Assembly: GCA_963820495.1 (NCBI GenBank)
Contig: CAWGAF010000001.1
Span: forward strand, 248,001 to 312,000
Reading direction: 5' to 3'
DNA: 64,000 nucleotides
Source of the DNA: JBBIPA01 sp963820495
GTDB taxonomy: Bacteria; Chloroflexota; Dehalococcoidia; GIF9; UBA5629
Both the position numbers and the translations under genes were made by a program. The notes beneath the pieces are model-generated. The model had not been told where the DNA came from and did no database searches. It was given only the letters and a program-made list of their open reading frames with translations. Shown here one piece after another: positions 34,856-42,782 of the stretch (within the stretch, counting starts at the first letter, position 1; each line of letters starts with the position of its first letter).

Positions 34856-36919
34856 TTATTTATCATCAATAGCCGAGCCCGAGCTTTGCGAGGGCGAGGC
34901 AATATTATCATTTACTAAAAACTCGCCCAACACTTTGAACCACACTCTATTCCTTTTATCTGCCTCAACCTCTTTTTCTACCTTTTCCTTTAGGCTATTT
35001 AAGGCGTCCCAATCTTCAGCACAACACATAACCAGGTCATAATTCTCCAGGTCCTTGGTTATGTTATTAATCTCCTTCCCTTCTCCATGTATCATCACCT
35101 CAACTGCCGTTTTCTTATCCTTGAAGTGAACTCCGACATCAACTGCTTTCCCGCTATTTTTATCCTCTATTATTGCTTTACATCCCTTATATTTTTGTTC
35201 ATACCATTCTTTAATTTTGCTTTGCCAGTAACAGTGTATGAACCCTCCCACTCCTTTATGTTTCTCAACCTTGGCTTTTATTGATTCTAAATACTGCCAT
35301 CCTGTTTCAGTTATTTCTAATATGGTAAATGGATTCCCCTTCTTGCCGGTCTTTATTTTATGCGCGTTAATATATTCTCTTGCGCCAAGCTTATCTCTCA
35401 ATTGGTGACCTTTATATAATGACATATTGCAGTATCTATCCAATTGGGTCACAGATATAAAAGGATTCTGGGCTATAGCAATTAAATAATCCGTCTCGTC
35501 TTTAGTAACGGCTGAATCTAGGCTCGCGGGTATATCATCTCGCGTGCCAATATTATCTTCTTCTATTATTTCAGGCACGCTCCCAAACATTAATGCCGCT
35601 CGCAGGCTTAATTGCCTAAGCTCTTCTTCCCCCATTGTTTGGTCAAAATCTAGCTCTGGGATAAACATCAAAAACGGCTCTGGGTAGGCTAAGGAATGCA
35701 CTACAGCGGCTCTGAGGGGCATCTGTGTCAGGTAGTCCATCTGGTCCTTGCTCAAAGACATTGCCATTCCTAAAGTCTGAATGTCTCGCCCGTTGATTAC
35801 TCTCATTACTATCCGCGTGTTCATATTGCCGATGATCGAACTGGGAGCGTCGAAGGCTGTCTGGTTTGCCAGTATTAGCCCCAGGCCCAGTTTGCGTACA
35901 GCCCGGGCAGCCTGGCAGATGAACGGCTCACTAAGGTCGCTTCTATCTGCATCCTGAGCCAACAAAAGGCTCGCCTCGTCTATCACAAATAAATTGGTGA
36001 GTTTGTCAGATATGTTTCTCTGTTTGTCAAAAATGACATAGCCAAGCAAATCCGAGATAAAAAACTGGTGTAGAAAATCCGACAGTCCTTGCAAGTTGAA
36101 TATTATTGAGCAGTTGAGCATATCTCTGATGTCAAAACCCTGCGAACAATCGTATGTATCTGCCATCTGGTCAGCCAAAAGTGTGGTCCTATTGATCAGA
36201 GTCTCCCAGTACTGTGCTTGACGGGAGTTGAAATTCCTGAATGTCATTTTGGATAGATATCTACGAAGAGTATGAACGGATGGATAGTTTGCCTTATCGC
36301 CTGCTCTTTCGTAGAGTTCATTCAATTTCTGGCTGAGAAGATTTGCACTGCCGTCCCTGAGATACAATGCTCCTCTCCATGTGCTGGAAGTTCTGTTGAC
36401 TGTTTCCTTCCTTTCTTCGCCTAGCACCGGTTCTAGAGGATTCCTTTTGAAGTTCTTGTAGCTCAACACCATTACTTTGCCGTTTCTAATTTCTTCGGAG
36501 AAATACTTATACATATGATTTTCCCTGTCAAAAATCCAGACTCGTATTCCCTGCGAAATAATTTGCTTGCAGATATAAATCGAATCCCAGGTCTTGCCAG
36601 TACCTGTAGTCCCGACTATGTAAAGGTTTTGGGATAGTAAGCCCAGAGGAAGCATTACAGGCGAACCGTCCTGAAGAAAGCCGAGGATAACATCGCCTGT
36701 CCCAACTTCAGAGGGATCTGGGCCAGGTAAAAAAGGATGAATTTCTGCCAGATTAATAGCAGCTACCTTACCAAAGAAATTTTCCAATTTCTCGCAGAAC
36801 TGTGGATTACTAGAGAGAGCTGCAATTTCAACCAGCCTGGACGCCCCTCTGTGCCCAGAAATAGCAGCCAGTTTTTGCAGATTCTCTATTCTTTTGTTTG
36901 GATCCAGAATATTTCCCAT
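34856..36919 (-). CDS. HerA/FtsK-like ATPase with C-terminal nuclease-like domain (HerA-1)
   Basis: A 687-residue HerA/DUF87-type DNA-pumping ATPase. Walker A is GTTGTGKT at 103-110, Walker B NLFVIDEASLLL near 310-320; the AVVHSLAYPEPFLM segment closes the ATPase. A winged-helix-like region (about 500-555) precedes a last domain with AVDVGVHFKDKKTAVEV, a pattern like the D...E-x-x core of PD-(D/E)xK nucleases. GAGGAAAA precedes the ATG. It ends the ubiquitin-like operon. Its paralogue is at 47956-49956, with Walker A at the same residues. Probably hexameric, translocating or cutting DNA. Confidence 0.85.
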   Translation of the reverse strand: MGNILDPNKRIENLQKLAAISGHRGASRLVEIAALSSNPQFCEKLENFFGKVAAINLAEIHPFLPGPDPSEVGTGDVILGFLQDGSPVMLPLGLLSQNLYIVGTTGTGKTWDSIYICKQIISQGIRVWIFDRENHMYKYFSEEIRNGKVMVLSYKNFKRNPLEPVLGEERKETVNRTSSTWRGALYLRDGSANLLSQKLNELYERAGDKANYPSVHTLRRYLSKMTFRNFNSRQAQYWETLINRTTLLADQMADTYDCSQGFDIRDMLNCSIIFNLQGLSDFLHQFFISDLLGYVIFDKQRNISDKLTNLFVIDEASLLLAQDADRSDLSEPFICQAARAVRKLGLGLILANQTAFDAPSSIIGNMNTRIVMRVINGRDIQTLGMAMSLSKDQMDYLTQMPLRAAVVHSLAYPEPFLMFIPELDFDQTMGEEELRQLSLRAALMFGSVPEIIEEDNIGTRDDIPASLDSAVTKDETDYLIAIAQNPFISVTQLDRYCNMSLYKGHQLRDKLGAREYINAHKIKTGKKGNPFTILEITETGWQYLESIKAKVEKHKGVGGFIHCYWQSKIKEWYEQKYKGCKAIIEDKNSGKAVDVGVHFKDKKTAVEVMIHGEGKEINNITKDLENYDLVMCCAEDWDALNSLKEKVEKEVEADKRNRVWFKVLGEFLVNDNIASPSQSSGSAIDDK

Positions 36920-36929
36920 CGTTTTTCCT

Positions 36930-37160
36930 CTATTTACTGAACAGTGCTCTACCTATCTTGGCAGCAGTGCTAACTCCGGCTACTGCTAAGTGTGAAGTTA
37001 CCTTAGTCCCTAACTTAAGAGCACCAAAGCTAGCTGTACTGACCACTTTGCCACCAAACCTTGCCGCTCTCCATCCTGTTCTAGCAGCAGAATTAAAGGA
37101 ACTTTTTTTTCGCCTCTTATAGTATCTTCTCCGGTATCTCCAATGACGATATCTAGACAT
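36930..37160 (-). CDS. Small, very basic protein
   Basis: A 76-residue protein from an ATG at 37160 with AAGGAGT four bases upstream. Residues 1-22 are extremely basic and aromatic (SRYRHWRYRRRYYKRRKKSS). The rest is Ala/Gly/Thr-rich and mildly hydrophobic. It resembles no family I know; a nucleic-acid-binding or membrane-active role would fit. It is encoded eleven bases before HerA-1, in the same operon. Confidence 0.55.
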   Translation of the reverse strand: MSRYRHWRYRRRYYKRRKKSSFNSAARTGWRAARFGGKVVSTASFGALKLGTKVTSHLAVAGVSTAAKIGRALFSK

Positions 37161-37181
37161 TTTCACTCCTTACCTGTGGAT

Positions 37182-37370
37182 TTATAGTTGATTATGTTTA
37201 AGCAAGCTCGAGGCAATTAGCGGCCAGACCACACATCGTGTCAGGGCAAGGAGAGGATGGCATAGCTTATTTTTTTCTTTTACTGTCACCATCCTTTTGC
37301 CCTTTTCTTGACCATTCATTCTGTATAGCATTTGGTAATCTTTATGGTATGGTTGCCTCGAACACTGCAT
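37182..37370 (-). CDS. Possible small ORF of unknown function
   Basis: A 62-codon frame beginning MQCSRQPYHKDYQMLYRMN with a GGGAGGC site about ten bases upstream. No family resemblance. It fits the operon spacing, but composition is not clearly coding, so it may be spacer. Confidence 0.3.
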   Translation of the reverse strand: MQCSRQPYHKDYQMLYRMNGQEKGKRMVTVKEKNKLCHPLLALTRCVVWPLIASSLLKHNQL

Positions 37371-37392
37371 TTTTTCTTATAGCCTCCCTTTC

Positions 37393-37593
37393 CTAGAACT
37401 CAGTACCTTCTTCTGAGAACTGCGACAAAGCAATATTTTCGTCGTCGATCAGCCACTTGAAATATTTCTCACTGAAGTAGTCAACTACTGCTTCAGCTGT
37501 ATCCTGAGTCATGTTCTTGATTGTCTTGGTTATCTCTACTGCGCATTTCAATGCTACTGCCTTCGCTATCCTCACCTTATATCCATCTGCCAT
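37393..37593 (-). CDS. Small helical protein of unknown function
   Basis: A 66-residue protein with an excellent AAGGAGGTGA site before the ATG. It is predicted almost entirely helical (VRIAKAVALKCAVEITKTIK then DTAEAVVDYFSEKYFKWLID) and ends in an acidic tail. Not recognised. The strong ribosome site and placement in the operon argue that it is real. Confidence 0.6.
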   Translation of the reverse strand: MADGYKVRIAKAVALKCAVEITKTIKNMTQDTAEAVVDYFSEKYFKWLIDDENIALSQFSEEGTEF

Positions 37594-37692
37594 TTAATTC
37601 ACCTCCTTTTTCGGCATTTATCAGTTTATTAATTCAATCATCGGACTTAGCTAATCATGTTTCTTAAAGCTAAGTTTACCTATGAACTCACT

Positions 37693-37851
37693 CAGCTTCT
37701 CACAAAGCTAAGCTCATCTTATGCGCCGTTATTACAGCGCAGACTTGCCTTAGTCTTTTCCCTGAGCGCAGTTTAGGTTGGTTCTTGAACCGAAAAGACA
37801 TAAGAGCATGTCGAGCAAGCGCATTTAAGATGAGCGAAGCTGAGAAGCAGG
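37693..37851 (-). ncRNA. Long imperfect hairpin, candidate structured RNA
   Basis: The only long gene-free stretch of the operon (37594-37878) folds on itself. The outer arm starting CAGCTTCTCA at 37693 pairs with ...TGAGAAGCAGG ending at 37851, including CTCATCTTA with TAAGATGAG. A middle arm pairs GACTTGCCTTAGTCTTTTC with the complement around 37794-37813. An apical stem pairs GGTTC with GAACC (37780-37791). It could be a processed operon RNA, a regulatory leader for the downstream genes, or a palindromic mobile remnant. Confidence 0.45.
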
Positions 37852-37878
37852 AGAGACGCATCAACTTGCTGTTCATTC

Positions 37879-38115
37879 TCACTCTCCACACGAATAGTAG
37901 CCACAGCCATCACAAGACCAGCAACCCTTCTTCCTCTCCAGTTTCTTGCCACAGATTGGACAAGTATGCTCGACCTCAACCACCAGTGCTGTAGTGTCAT
38001 GAACTGAGACCTGATTGCCTACCGTTGAGATCCACTCTAAAGGAAGTGGGAGTTGCCTTATCTCTACTCCTATCGGAGTAAACCTCTTATTGCTGCGTTT
38101 TGATCTTTTCGTCAT
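37879..38115 (-). CDS. Small zinc-ribbon protein
   Basis: A 78-residue protein from an ATG at 38115 with TAGGAGAA upstream. The N-terminus is basic (TKRSKRSNKRF). The C-terminus forms a zinc ribbon, with HTCPICGKKLERKKG followed by CWSCDGCGYYSCGE, giving two CxxC pairs plus an extra Cys. Unknown function. It belongs to the ubiquitin-like operon. Confidence 0.65.
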   Translation of the reverse strand: MTKRSKRSNKRFTPIGVEIRQLPLPLEWISTVGNQVSVHDTTALVVEVEHTCPICGKKLERKKGCWSCDGCGYYSCGE

Positions 38116-38123
38116 TTCTTCTC

Positions 38124-38291
38124 CTAGGCCTTGCTTGTCAGTACCCACCCACCCAAGGTTCCCAGCAACGCCATGAAAACGATCACAGCAGCTCGAAGCT
38201 TGAATGGCTCCAGATGAACCAATTCAGTGATCATCCAGGCCAAAAGTAGTCCTAATATGCCGACTATAAAAATTGGCCAAATCTTTAGCAT
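38124..38291 (-). CDS. Small two-helix membrane protein
   Basis: A 55-residue protein from the ATG at 38291, with GGAGGT four bases upstream; a longer frame to 38387 would overlap the previous gene. Two transmembrane helices are evident (IWPIFIVGILGLLLAWMI and AAVIVFMALLGTLGGWVL), separated by a short LVHLEPFKLR loop. Its start overlaps the previous stop by seven bases, showing translational coupling. Confidence 0.65.
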   Translation of the reverse strand: MLKIWPIFIVGILGLLLAWMITELVHLEPFKLRAAVIVFMALLGTLGGWVLTSKA

Positions 38292-38506
38292 TCTAACCTC
38301 CGCTTTTGATACACCTGTGTAGAAGCTTCCTTGAGCGGAATTTTGGATAAACACCACAACATCGTTATATATAGCTGCCCATCCCATTTGATAAGTACTT
38401 TTCTGCGTGCGCCAAAACGTACAACCTCTACCAGTGCCCCATAAGTGATGGCATAGCCAAATGATTTATTCCATTTATCGCCTTTAAAGTATCGATATTC
38501 CAACAT
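38285..38506 (-). CDS. Small hypothetical protein
   Basis: A 73-residue protein from an ATG at 38506 with AGGTGA six bases upstream. It is rich in aromatic and basic residues (LEYRYFKGDKWNKSFGYAIT) and looks like a small beta-rich domain. Not recognised. It overlaps the downstream membrane-protein gene and starts ten bases after the upstream stop. Confidence 0.55.
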   Translation of the reverse strand: MLEYRYFKGDKWNKSFGYAITYGALVEVVRFGARRKVLIKWDGQLYITMLWCLSKIPLKEASTQVYQKRRLEC

Positions 38507-38515
38507 TGGTTTCAC

Positions 38516-38923
38516 CTATATAAATATGGCCAAAGAAACAATGGCTATAACTACGGCAAAAACCACCAACGCGTATATTCCTAACCTGGTTGCGCATTTT
38601 TTGCAATACACGTTACCAAATAAATTAATTCTTGACTCTACTCCCACTGATTTCAGACAGCGAGTGCATTTCACCATTGAGCAAGGTATGCATAATAAGC
38701 TTTTTGATCTGCAGTCGATACCACCCACTTCCTGAATATTGTGAAGAACCGCACCACATGGGCAATTCGGCAGCTCGGTCAGATCCGTCTCCTTAAAAAC
38801 AGTTCCGTTAACCTGGGCAGTCTGGGTTTGCTCTATTCCTGGCTCTCCTACTTTCGCTTCGCCCTTGACTTCAGTTATGATTCTGTTTGTTAGGCCACTT
38901 GCCTCATCTTGCCCGTTTGGCAT
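38516..38923 (-). CDS. Tail-anchored Cys-rich zinc-binding protein
   Basis: A 135-residue protein. After a disordered first 50 residues come two zinc-binding knuckle sets: CPCGAVLHN with CRSKSLLCIPC, and CTRCLKSVG with VYCKKCATR, similar in spacing to B-box, LIM or treble-clef folds. A single C-terminal membrane helix (IYALVVFAVVIAIVSLAIFI) would anchor it, facing the cytoplasm. Its place between the conjugation enzymes and a membrane protein makes it a candidate adaptor, or ligase-like factor, at the membrane. That role is inference. Confidence 0.7.
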   Translation of the reverse strand: MPNGQDEASGLTNRIITEVKGEAKVGEPGIEQTQTAQVNGTVFKETDLTELPNCPCGAVLHNIQEVGGIDCRSKSLLCIPCSMVKCTRCLKSVGVESRINLFGNVYCKKCATRLGIYALVVFAVVIAIVSLAIFI

Positions 38924-38968
38924 TGCGATACCTCAATTCTTACTACAGTTCCCCTTTAATAAACGTTG

Positions 38969-39256
38969 TCATGCATGCTTGACAATGAGCCATATAATAA
39001 GACCCATGATGCCGATGGCTATAAGAGATATAGGTACGGCTTGAATGATGAATTGAATAAGCAGCCAGCCGACAAATGCCATCCCAGCGATGGCACCAAG
39101 GATCATAAATGCTATCTTTACAAATGACCATATTAGCCTTGTACTGTATCCGGATGAGCCAACGCTTGAGGAAGGCTCCGAGTAATACTCTCGTTGTACC
39201 CTAACTTGTCTGCCTCGGTGGGTTTGTCTGATACTAGGTTTAGTGGGTATTGCCAT
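38969..39256 (-). CDS. Two-helix membrane protein
   Basis: A 95-residue protein with a basic N-terminal half (RQTHRGRQVRVQREYYSEP) and two membrane helices near 42-68 and 72-92. AGGAAAG precedes the ATG. It follows the JAMM-E1 gene by 22 bases. It resembles no known family and probably forms an inner-membrane hairpin. Confidence 0.65.
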   Translation of the reverse strand: MAIPTKPSIRQTHRGRQVRVQREYYSEPSSSVGSSGYSTRLIWSFVKIAFMILGAIAGMAFVGWLLIQFIIQAVPISLIAIGIMGLIIWLIVKHA

Positions 39257-39278
39257 GTCTACTTTCCTACTTATCCGC

Positions 39279-40754
39279 TCACTCGGTATTCGTTTTTCTT
39301 TTTATTACCTTGATGCCTGCTAAAGCTCTGGATATCGCTGTCAGAAACCTGTTTTGCTTTTTTACAGCCGGCCTTATGCTGCTCTTGTGTGCTGCTTCCA
39401 TATCAATATCAATCTGGTCACTCTGGCTTTGGCTGGCAAGCCAATTTTCTTTGTTACACACATAGCAGTCTTCTCTCTTCTTTACTGGCGATATCTTTAT
39501 CTGGAGATTTCGGTTGTCAACCCAAATTAGATCACCATTGATATTGGCTACCTCATGTTGCGTACCTTTAAGTAACATGCACAAAGCCAACCTAGTTTGG
39601 AGAATGGCGATTTGGGTCGTATCCAAGCATAACCCTTGTTGGGCGTGCAGCTGGGACTCATCTATGCCGTAATTTCGCGCTGCCTGTCTGATAGTGGCGT
39701 TGGAGTCCGGTATGCCAGAAAGACCAAATAGACAGCTGAAGCAAGCGGCATCCTTATCAGACGGATCTAAGCCAAAGACATAGCCGCCCTTGCCCCTTTC
39801 AAAAACTCCGCCGAATACCACTGGCTTTTTTAATTCCAGACAGACTTTGTTAATCAGAGCATTTGCTGAGGGATCACCGGGGCAAGCCATTACCAAATCT
39901 GATGCTGCTATTACTTTGCCCAGTCTCTCTTCATCTTTGGTCAGATCAAAATGCTCTTGCCTAACCTTCACCCTTTTATCTATTAGCTTCAATACTCTGG
40001 CAATGACTTTAGTTTTAGGCTTACCTATATCTCGTTCAAAGCCTATGTGTCTGATTATATTGACTTTCTCTAACTTTTCACGGAACAAATCCACGAGGAA
40101 GAAATATTGCACCCCTGTTCTGGCCAACATTTCAGCGCATTTGCTACCACCACTACCTCCACCCAGTATGGCCACTGTCTTGGAAGCGAGCACCTGTGGA
40201 TTCACCAGATCAGCAATACGAGCAAGTCTATCATCGACTTCTAGCTTTATGTTCATTATTTGCCCATCCTTGACGCAGAACGCAGCCGTATCGAGGATAT
40301 CCTGTGGTTTCATATTGACCACCACCGCAATAAATCCAGGTATTATGGCCGAGGCATCTACCAGGGTGTTTTGGTCTCCTGAGCTTAATGCAGCACCGTA
40401 TCCCAGGTGTAGATGCCAGGCACCAACTACCTTTTGGCCTCTAGCTAAATAAGGAGCTAGAACTGAATAGTCCGGCTCACACATTGCCACCGTTAGACGC
40501 GGGTTTTTACCAGGTCCTGTTGTATCCGTAACCCATATAATTCCTCCTTTTCTCTTTCCTAAGAGGAAGCCACAGGTTTCCATGTGGTTCTGATATGCTT
40601 GGAGTGATTCCGACTTTATCTTGGCTCTAGCATCAGAGTTTAACAACACCTTTTGCTCCTTGTACTCGGATTCAGAAGCTTGTCGCTTGCTATAGCCTCC
40701 GAATCGTTCTAGCAATTTCATGATATAGATCACTATCTTCTTCAAGAAACGCAT
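39279..40754 (-). CDS. JAMM deubiquitinase-like protease fused to E1/ThiF activating enzyme
   Basis: A 491-residue fusion. The JAMM zinc metalloprotease domain (about 45-180) has Glu59 in METCGFLLG and a perfect H114-x-H116-x7-S124-x2-D127 motif. The E1/ThiF domain (about 185-440) has the nucleotide loop ILGGGSGGSKCAEML at 196-210, Asp222 and Asn232/Arg235 of the adenylation site, and two CxxC zinc pairs (Cys338/341 and Cys430/433). Cys376 (GLCLD) sits where MoeB/ThiF enzymes carry a thioester Cys. It should activate a ubiquitin-like protein and trim or remove it. AAGGAGG precedes the ATG, which lies 65 bases inside the E2 gene. Confidence 0.92.
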   Translation of the reverse strand: MRFLKKIVIYIMKLLERFGGYSKRQASESEYKEQKVLLNSDARAKIKSESLQAYQNHMETCGFLLGKRKGGIIWVTDTTGPGKNPRLTVAMCEPDYSVLAPYLARGQKVVGAWHLHLGYGAALSSGDQNTLVDASAIIPGFIAVVVNMKPQDILDTAAFCVKDGQIMNIKLEVDDRLARIADLVNPQVLASKTVAILGGGSGGSKCAEMLARTGVQYFFLVDLFREKLEKVNIIRHIGFERDIGKPKTKVIARVLKLIDKRVKVRQEHFDLTKDEERLGKVIAASDLVMACPGDPSANALINKVCLELKKPVVFGGVFERGKGGYVFGLDPSDKDAACFSCLFGLSGIPDSNATIRQAARNYGIDESQLHAQQGLCLDTTQIAILQTRLALCMLLKGTQHEVANINGDLIWVDNRNLQIKISPVKKREDCYVCNKENWLASQSQSDQIDIDMEAAHKSSIRPAVKKQNRFLTAISRALAGIKVIKRKTNTE

Positions 40755-41079
40755 CGTCTCTTCTCCTCCTTGATTTGAATTCTGAGATAAACTGTATTGC
40801 CTTGCCCATTACAGTGGTGGCGGTCCATGAGGGATTCCATTCCCCGCCTTTTTGCCAGCATACCGATAAATCTTCCTGGTGATGATGAGTCCTTAGAGCA
40901 GGAGATATAAAGATTCTTGCCGGCACAAAAGGATAACCTGATGTATAGAACACATTTATGGTATAAATCTGGAACTTGAGTTCCCAATATAGTGTTCCAT
41001 CTTTTTCCTGGAACAACCTAGCACCAGGGAATACCTTGTGCACTTCCCATTTCTCATAGTTTAGGCGGCTCTCTTCCAT
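40690..41079 (-). CDS. E2 (ubiquitin-conjugating)-like protein
   Basis: A 129-residue stand-alone E2-fold protein. The central strands (YWELKFQIYTINVFYTSGYP) lead to the Y-P-x-x-P turn at 49-53. HHHQEDLSVCW then places the candidate thioester Cys74 three residues after the Asp-Leu pair, followed by W81-x-P83 and an MGKAIQFISEF helix. That order, YPxxP then H...xC...WxP, is the E2 core. It would receive the ubiquitin-like protein from the adjacent E1. GGAGGT precedes the ATG. It overlaps the E1-JAMM gene by 65 bases. No CD-NTase is present, unlike type II CBASS. Confidence 0.85.
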   Translation of the reverse strand: MEESRLNYEKWEVHKVFPGARLFQEKDGTLYWELKFQIYTINVFYTSGYPFVPARIFISPALRTHHHQEDLSVCWQKGGEWNPSWTATTVMGKAIQFISEFKSRRRRDDAFLEEDSDLYHEIARTIRRL

Positions 41080-41128
41080 TCATACCTCCTGCTCAACAGA
41101 CTTTGTCTGACTGTGTGCTGGCCTACTT

Positions 41129-41335
41129 TTACCACCAATGTGTTACTGGCAGCTCGACCGCTCCATCTGGCACGTCGGCGAGTTTGTGACCCCGTCGACC
41201 ATCGTAGACCTGTCCCGTATCAGGATCTAGATATACGCGATCACTAGGGATGTTGTCGTTTGCCCTTGCTGGTGCCATCGATGCGGTACCGTGCTCAGGC
41301 CCACTGGCACGGTAGATCAATGATCCACGTTCCAT
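41129..41335 (-). CDS. Small protein resembling a cysteine-less rubredoxin knuckle
   Basis: A 68-residue protein from the ATG at 41335 with AAAGGAGGT upstream. The second half (YLDPDTGQVYDGRRG then VPDGAVELP) aligns with the rubredoxin pattern YxCxxCGxxYDPxxG...PGTxFxxLP, but both cysteines are replaced (Asp and Thr). The chain ends at THWW, before the second knuckle. It therefore cannot hold iron. Directly before E2, it is a candidate substrate, modifier or adaptor of the conjugation system, though it lacks a Gly-Gly end. Confidence 0.55.
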   Translation of the reverse strand: MERGSLIYRASGPEHGTASMAPARANDNIPSDRVYLDPDTGQVYDGRRGHKLADVPDGAVELPVTHWW

Positions 41336-41435
41336 TTTATGACCTCCTTTTAAAAATACTTTCAAGATATTAATCGACCTTTTTCAAACGCCTTCTTTTT
41401 TTTCTCATCTAAGCGCTGTTTATCGGCTGCGTTTT

Positions 41436-41747
41436 TTATAGCAGACTTTGCTGCTTATCAGGGTCATTTTCTGAATCACTACTGGGCTCATTTATACTCT
41501 TAGAGTCAGAGGAAATTTCCACGGCATATGCGTTGAATTGGAACTGTTTTTTAGCCTTCCAATCGATTATTTTTGCTGTTGTCCAGAATCCTCGTTTTTT
41601 TGATCTAAAAATCCTAGGACGCATCTCCAAAGTGCCGATGATTTGCCCTGCAGTACCAAAAACTGTTAATTTCATTCTCTCTCCTTTCTTTTGAACTTTT
41701 CCTTGCCCAGACATTAGATCTGAACTGGCGCTACTACCTTTTTTCAT
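41436..41747 (-). CDS. Small beta-rich protein, candidate ubiquitin-like modifier
   Basis: A 103-residue protein with AAAGGAGG before the ATG at 41747; an internal ATG at 41675 also has AAGGAGA, so a short form (KLTVFGTAGQIIGTLEMRP onwards) is possible. The middle alternates strands (GFWTTAKIIDW, QFQFNAYAVEIS) and the last 25 residues are polar and acidic. It is not recognised. Position ahead of E2 and E1 fits a modifier, but it ends QQSLL, so processing before conjugation would need JAMM trimming at an unusual site. Confidence 0.5.
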   Translation of the reverse strand: MKKGSSASSDLMSGQGKVQKKGERMKLTVFGTAGQIIGTLEMRPRIFRSKKRGFWTTAKIIDWKAKKQFQFNAYAVEISSDSKSINEPSSDSENDPDKQQSLL

Positions 41748-41943
41748 TTTTCCTCCTTTCCTTTAATTTTTTTTACATTATTTTGATCTTCTTTTTGTTC
41801 TGTACCGTTACTTTTGCCTCTCAAAGGTAATGCGGTGTATGCTTATAGCGGAGGCGGCAATAAGAACCCATATACGGGTTGCTGATTTGGTTATCGTCCG
41901 GACCGGGACTTGCCAAAACCGTCTCCTTTATTGATTTGTATTT

Positions 41944-42744
41944 TTATTCTGTATGCCTCCATTTCAGGTATCTTAAAGTGCCTCCCTTCTGGCCATAGCA
42001 ATAGGCGCATCCTGATCTGCATATTTGAGAATAGCTCCCTATATCTCGGCTGATAACGCAGTTGCAAGTCTTACGCTGTGAAGGATCCTTTCTTATATCT
42101 AGGTCAAGAGCAAAAAGATTTGATAGCCACTCGGCTGAGATGCAGGATGACTGCTTAACCCCTTCCACGGTGGGACTACAGCAACTATACAGGGTAATGC
42201 CCAGTTTCACAGCTTCATAAGCCATTTTTTGTAGATCGGCGAGTTTCTTTTCCAATGGTGGATTGATGAGCTTTATACCTGATTCATCCAAACCCTTCTT
42301 GACTTGAGGATAAAAGCAGAGGAAGCTTGTAATGATATGCTTAATACCGAGTTCAGCTACCGCTTTTGCGACTGTAGGAAACGAATCAATATTGCTCTTT
42401 CCATCCTCGAAATAAATTAAGGGATCAAACCTTACCCTTACCGCTTCCGGATTGCCTAGAAACGCAATGACTTTGCTAGTATGCTCCACCACTTGTTCCC
42501 ACGGTGGAACCCCAGGTTCAATTGGCCAACCACCCATGCCAGTTACGGTAACCATAGCAACTGCGTAGTGTTTGGATAATGCCGTCCTCAACGCCGAGTG
42601 CTTATAAATATTCTCCGGATCCTTTGTCCATAGTACCACCACTGATTTTCTTCTAAGATTATTTAGCTTATCGGCAAGATAGTCGACATAGAATCTTGGA
42701 AGGTCTGTTCTACGGCTTGCTGAAACGATTGGAGTTAATTTCAT
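41944..42744 (-). CDS. DUF1848 family (SPL-like) putative radical SAM protein
   Basis: A 266-residue DUF1848 protein, taken from the ATG at 42744 (GAGGATAGG before it; ATG at 42780 would add 12 residues). Family marks: IVSASRRTDLPRFYVDYLAD at the start, VVLWTKDPENI, and the C-terminal CX3CX2C motif CRSGCAYCYG, read like a displaced radical SAM cluster site. Further cysteines (YSCCSPTVEGVKQSSCIS, KTCNC) suggest extra Fe-S clusters. These proteins are distant relatives of spore photoproduct lyase; function is unknown. It follows an SPL-like radical SAM gene by a few bases. Confidence 0.8.
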   Translation of the reverse strand: MKLTPIVSASRRTDLPRFYVDYLADKLNNLRRKSVVVLWTKDPENIYKHSALRTALSKHYAVAMVTVTGMGGWPIEPGVPPWEQVVEHTSKVIAFLGNPEAVRVRFDPLIYFEDGKSNIDSFPTVAKAVAELGIKHIITSFLCFYPQVKKGLDESGIKLINPPLEKKLADLQKMAYEAVKLGITLYSCCSPTVEGVKQSSCISAEWLSNLFALDLDIRKDPSQRKTCNCVISRDIGSYSQICRSGCAYCYGQKGGTLRYLKWRHTE

Positions 42745-42782
42745 CCTATCCTCGTGAAAGCTCTTTTTTGCCCTCCTCATAT

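Noticed and set aside
37700..38000. Two overlapping leftward frames (37700-37891 and 37773-38000)
   Set aside because: They lie over the long hairpin and the zinc-ribbon gene and look non-coding.
40690..41079. Type II CBASS (E2-E1 fusion with CD-NTase)
   Set aside because: E2 is separate, E1 is fused to the JAMM protease, and no nucleotidyltransferase or effector is nearby.
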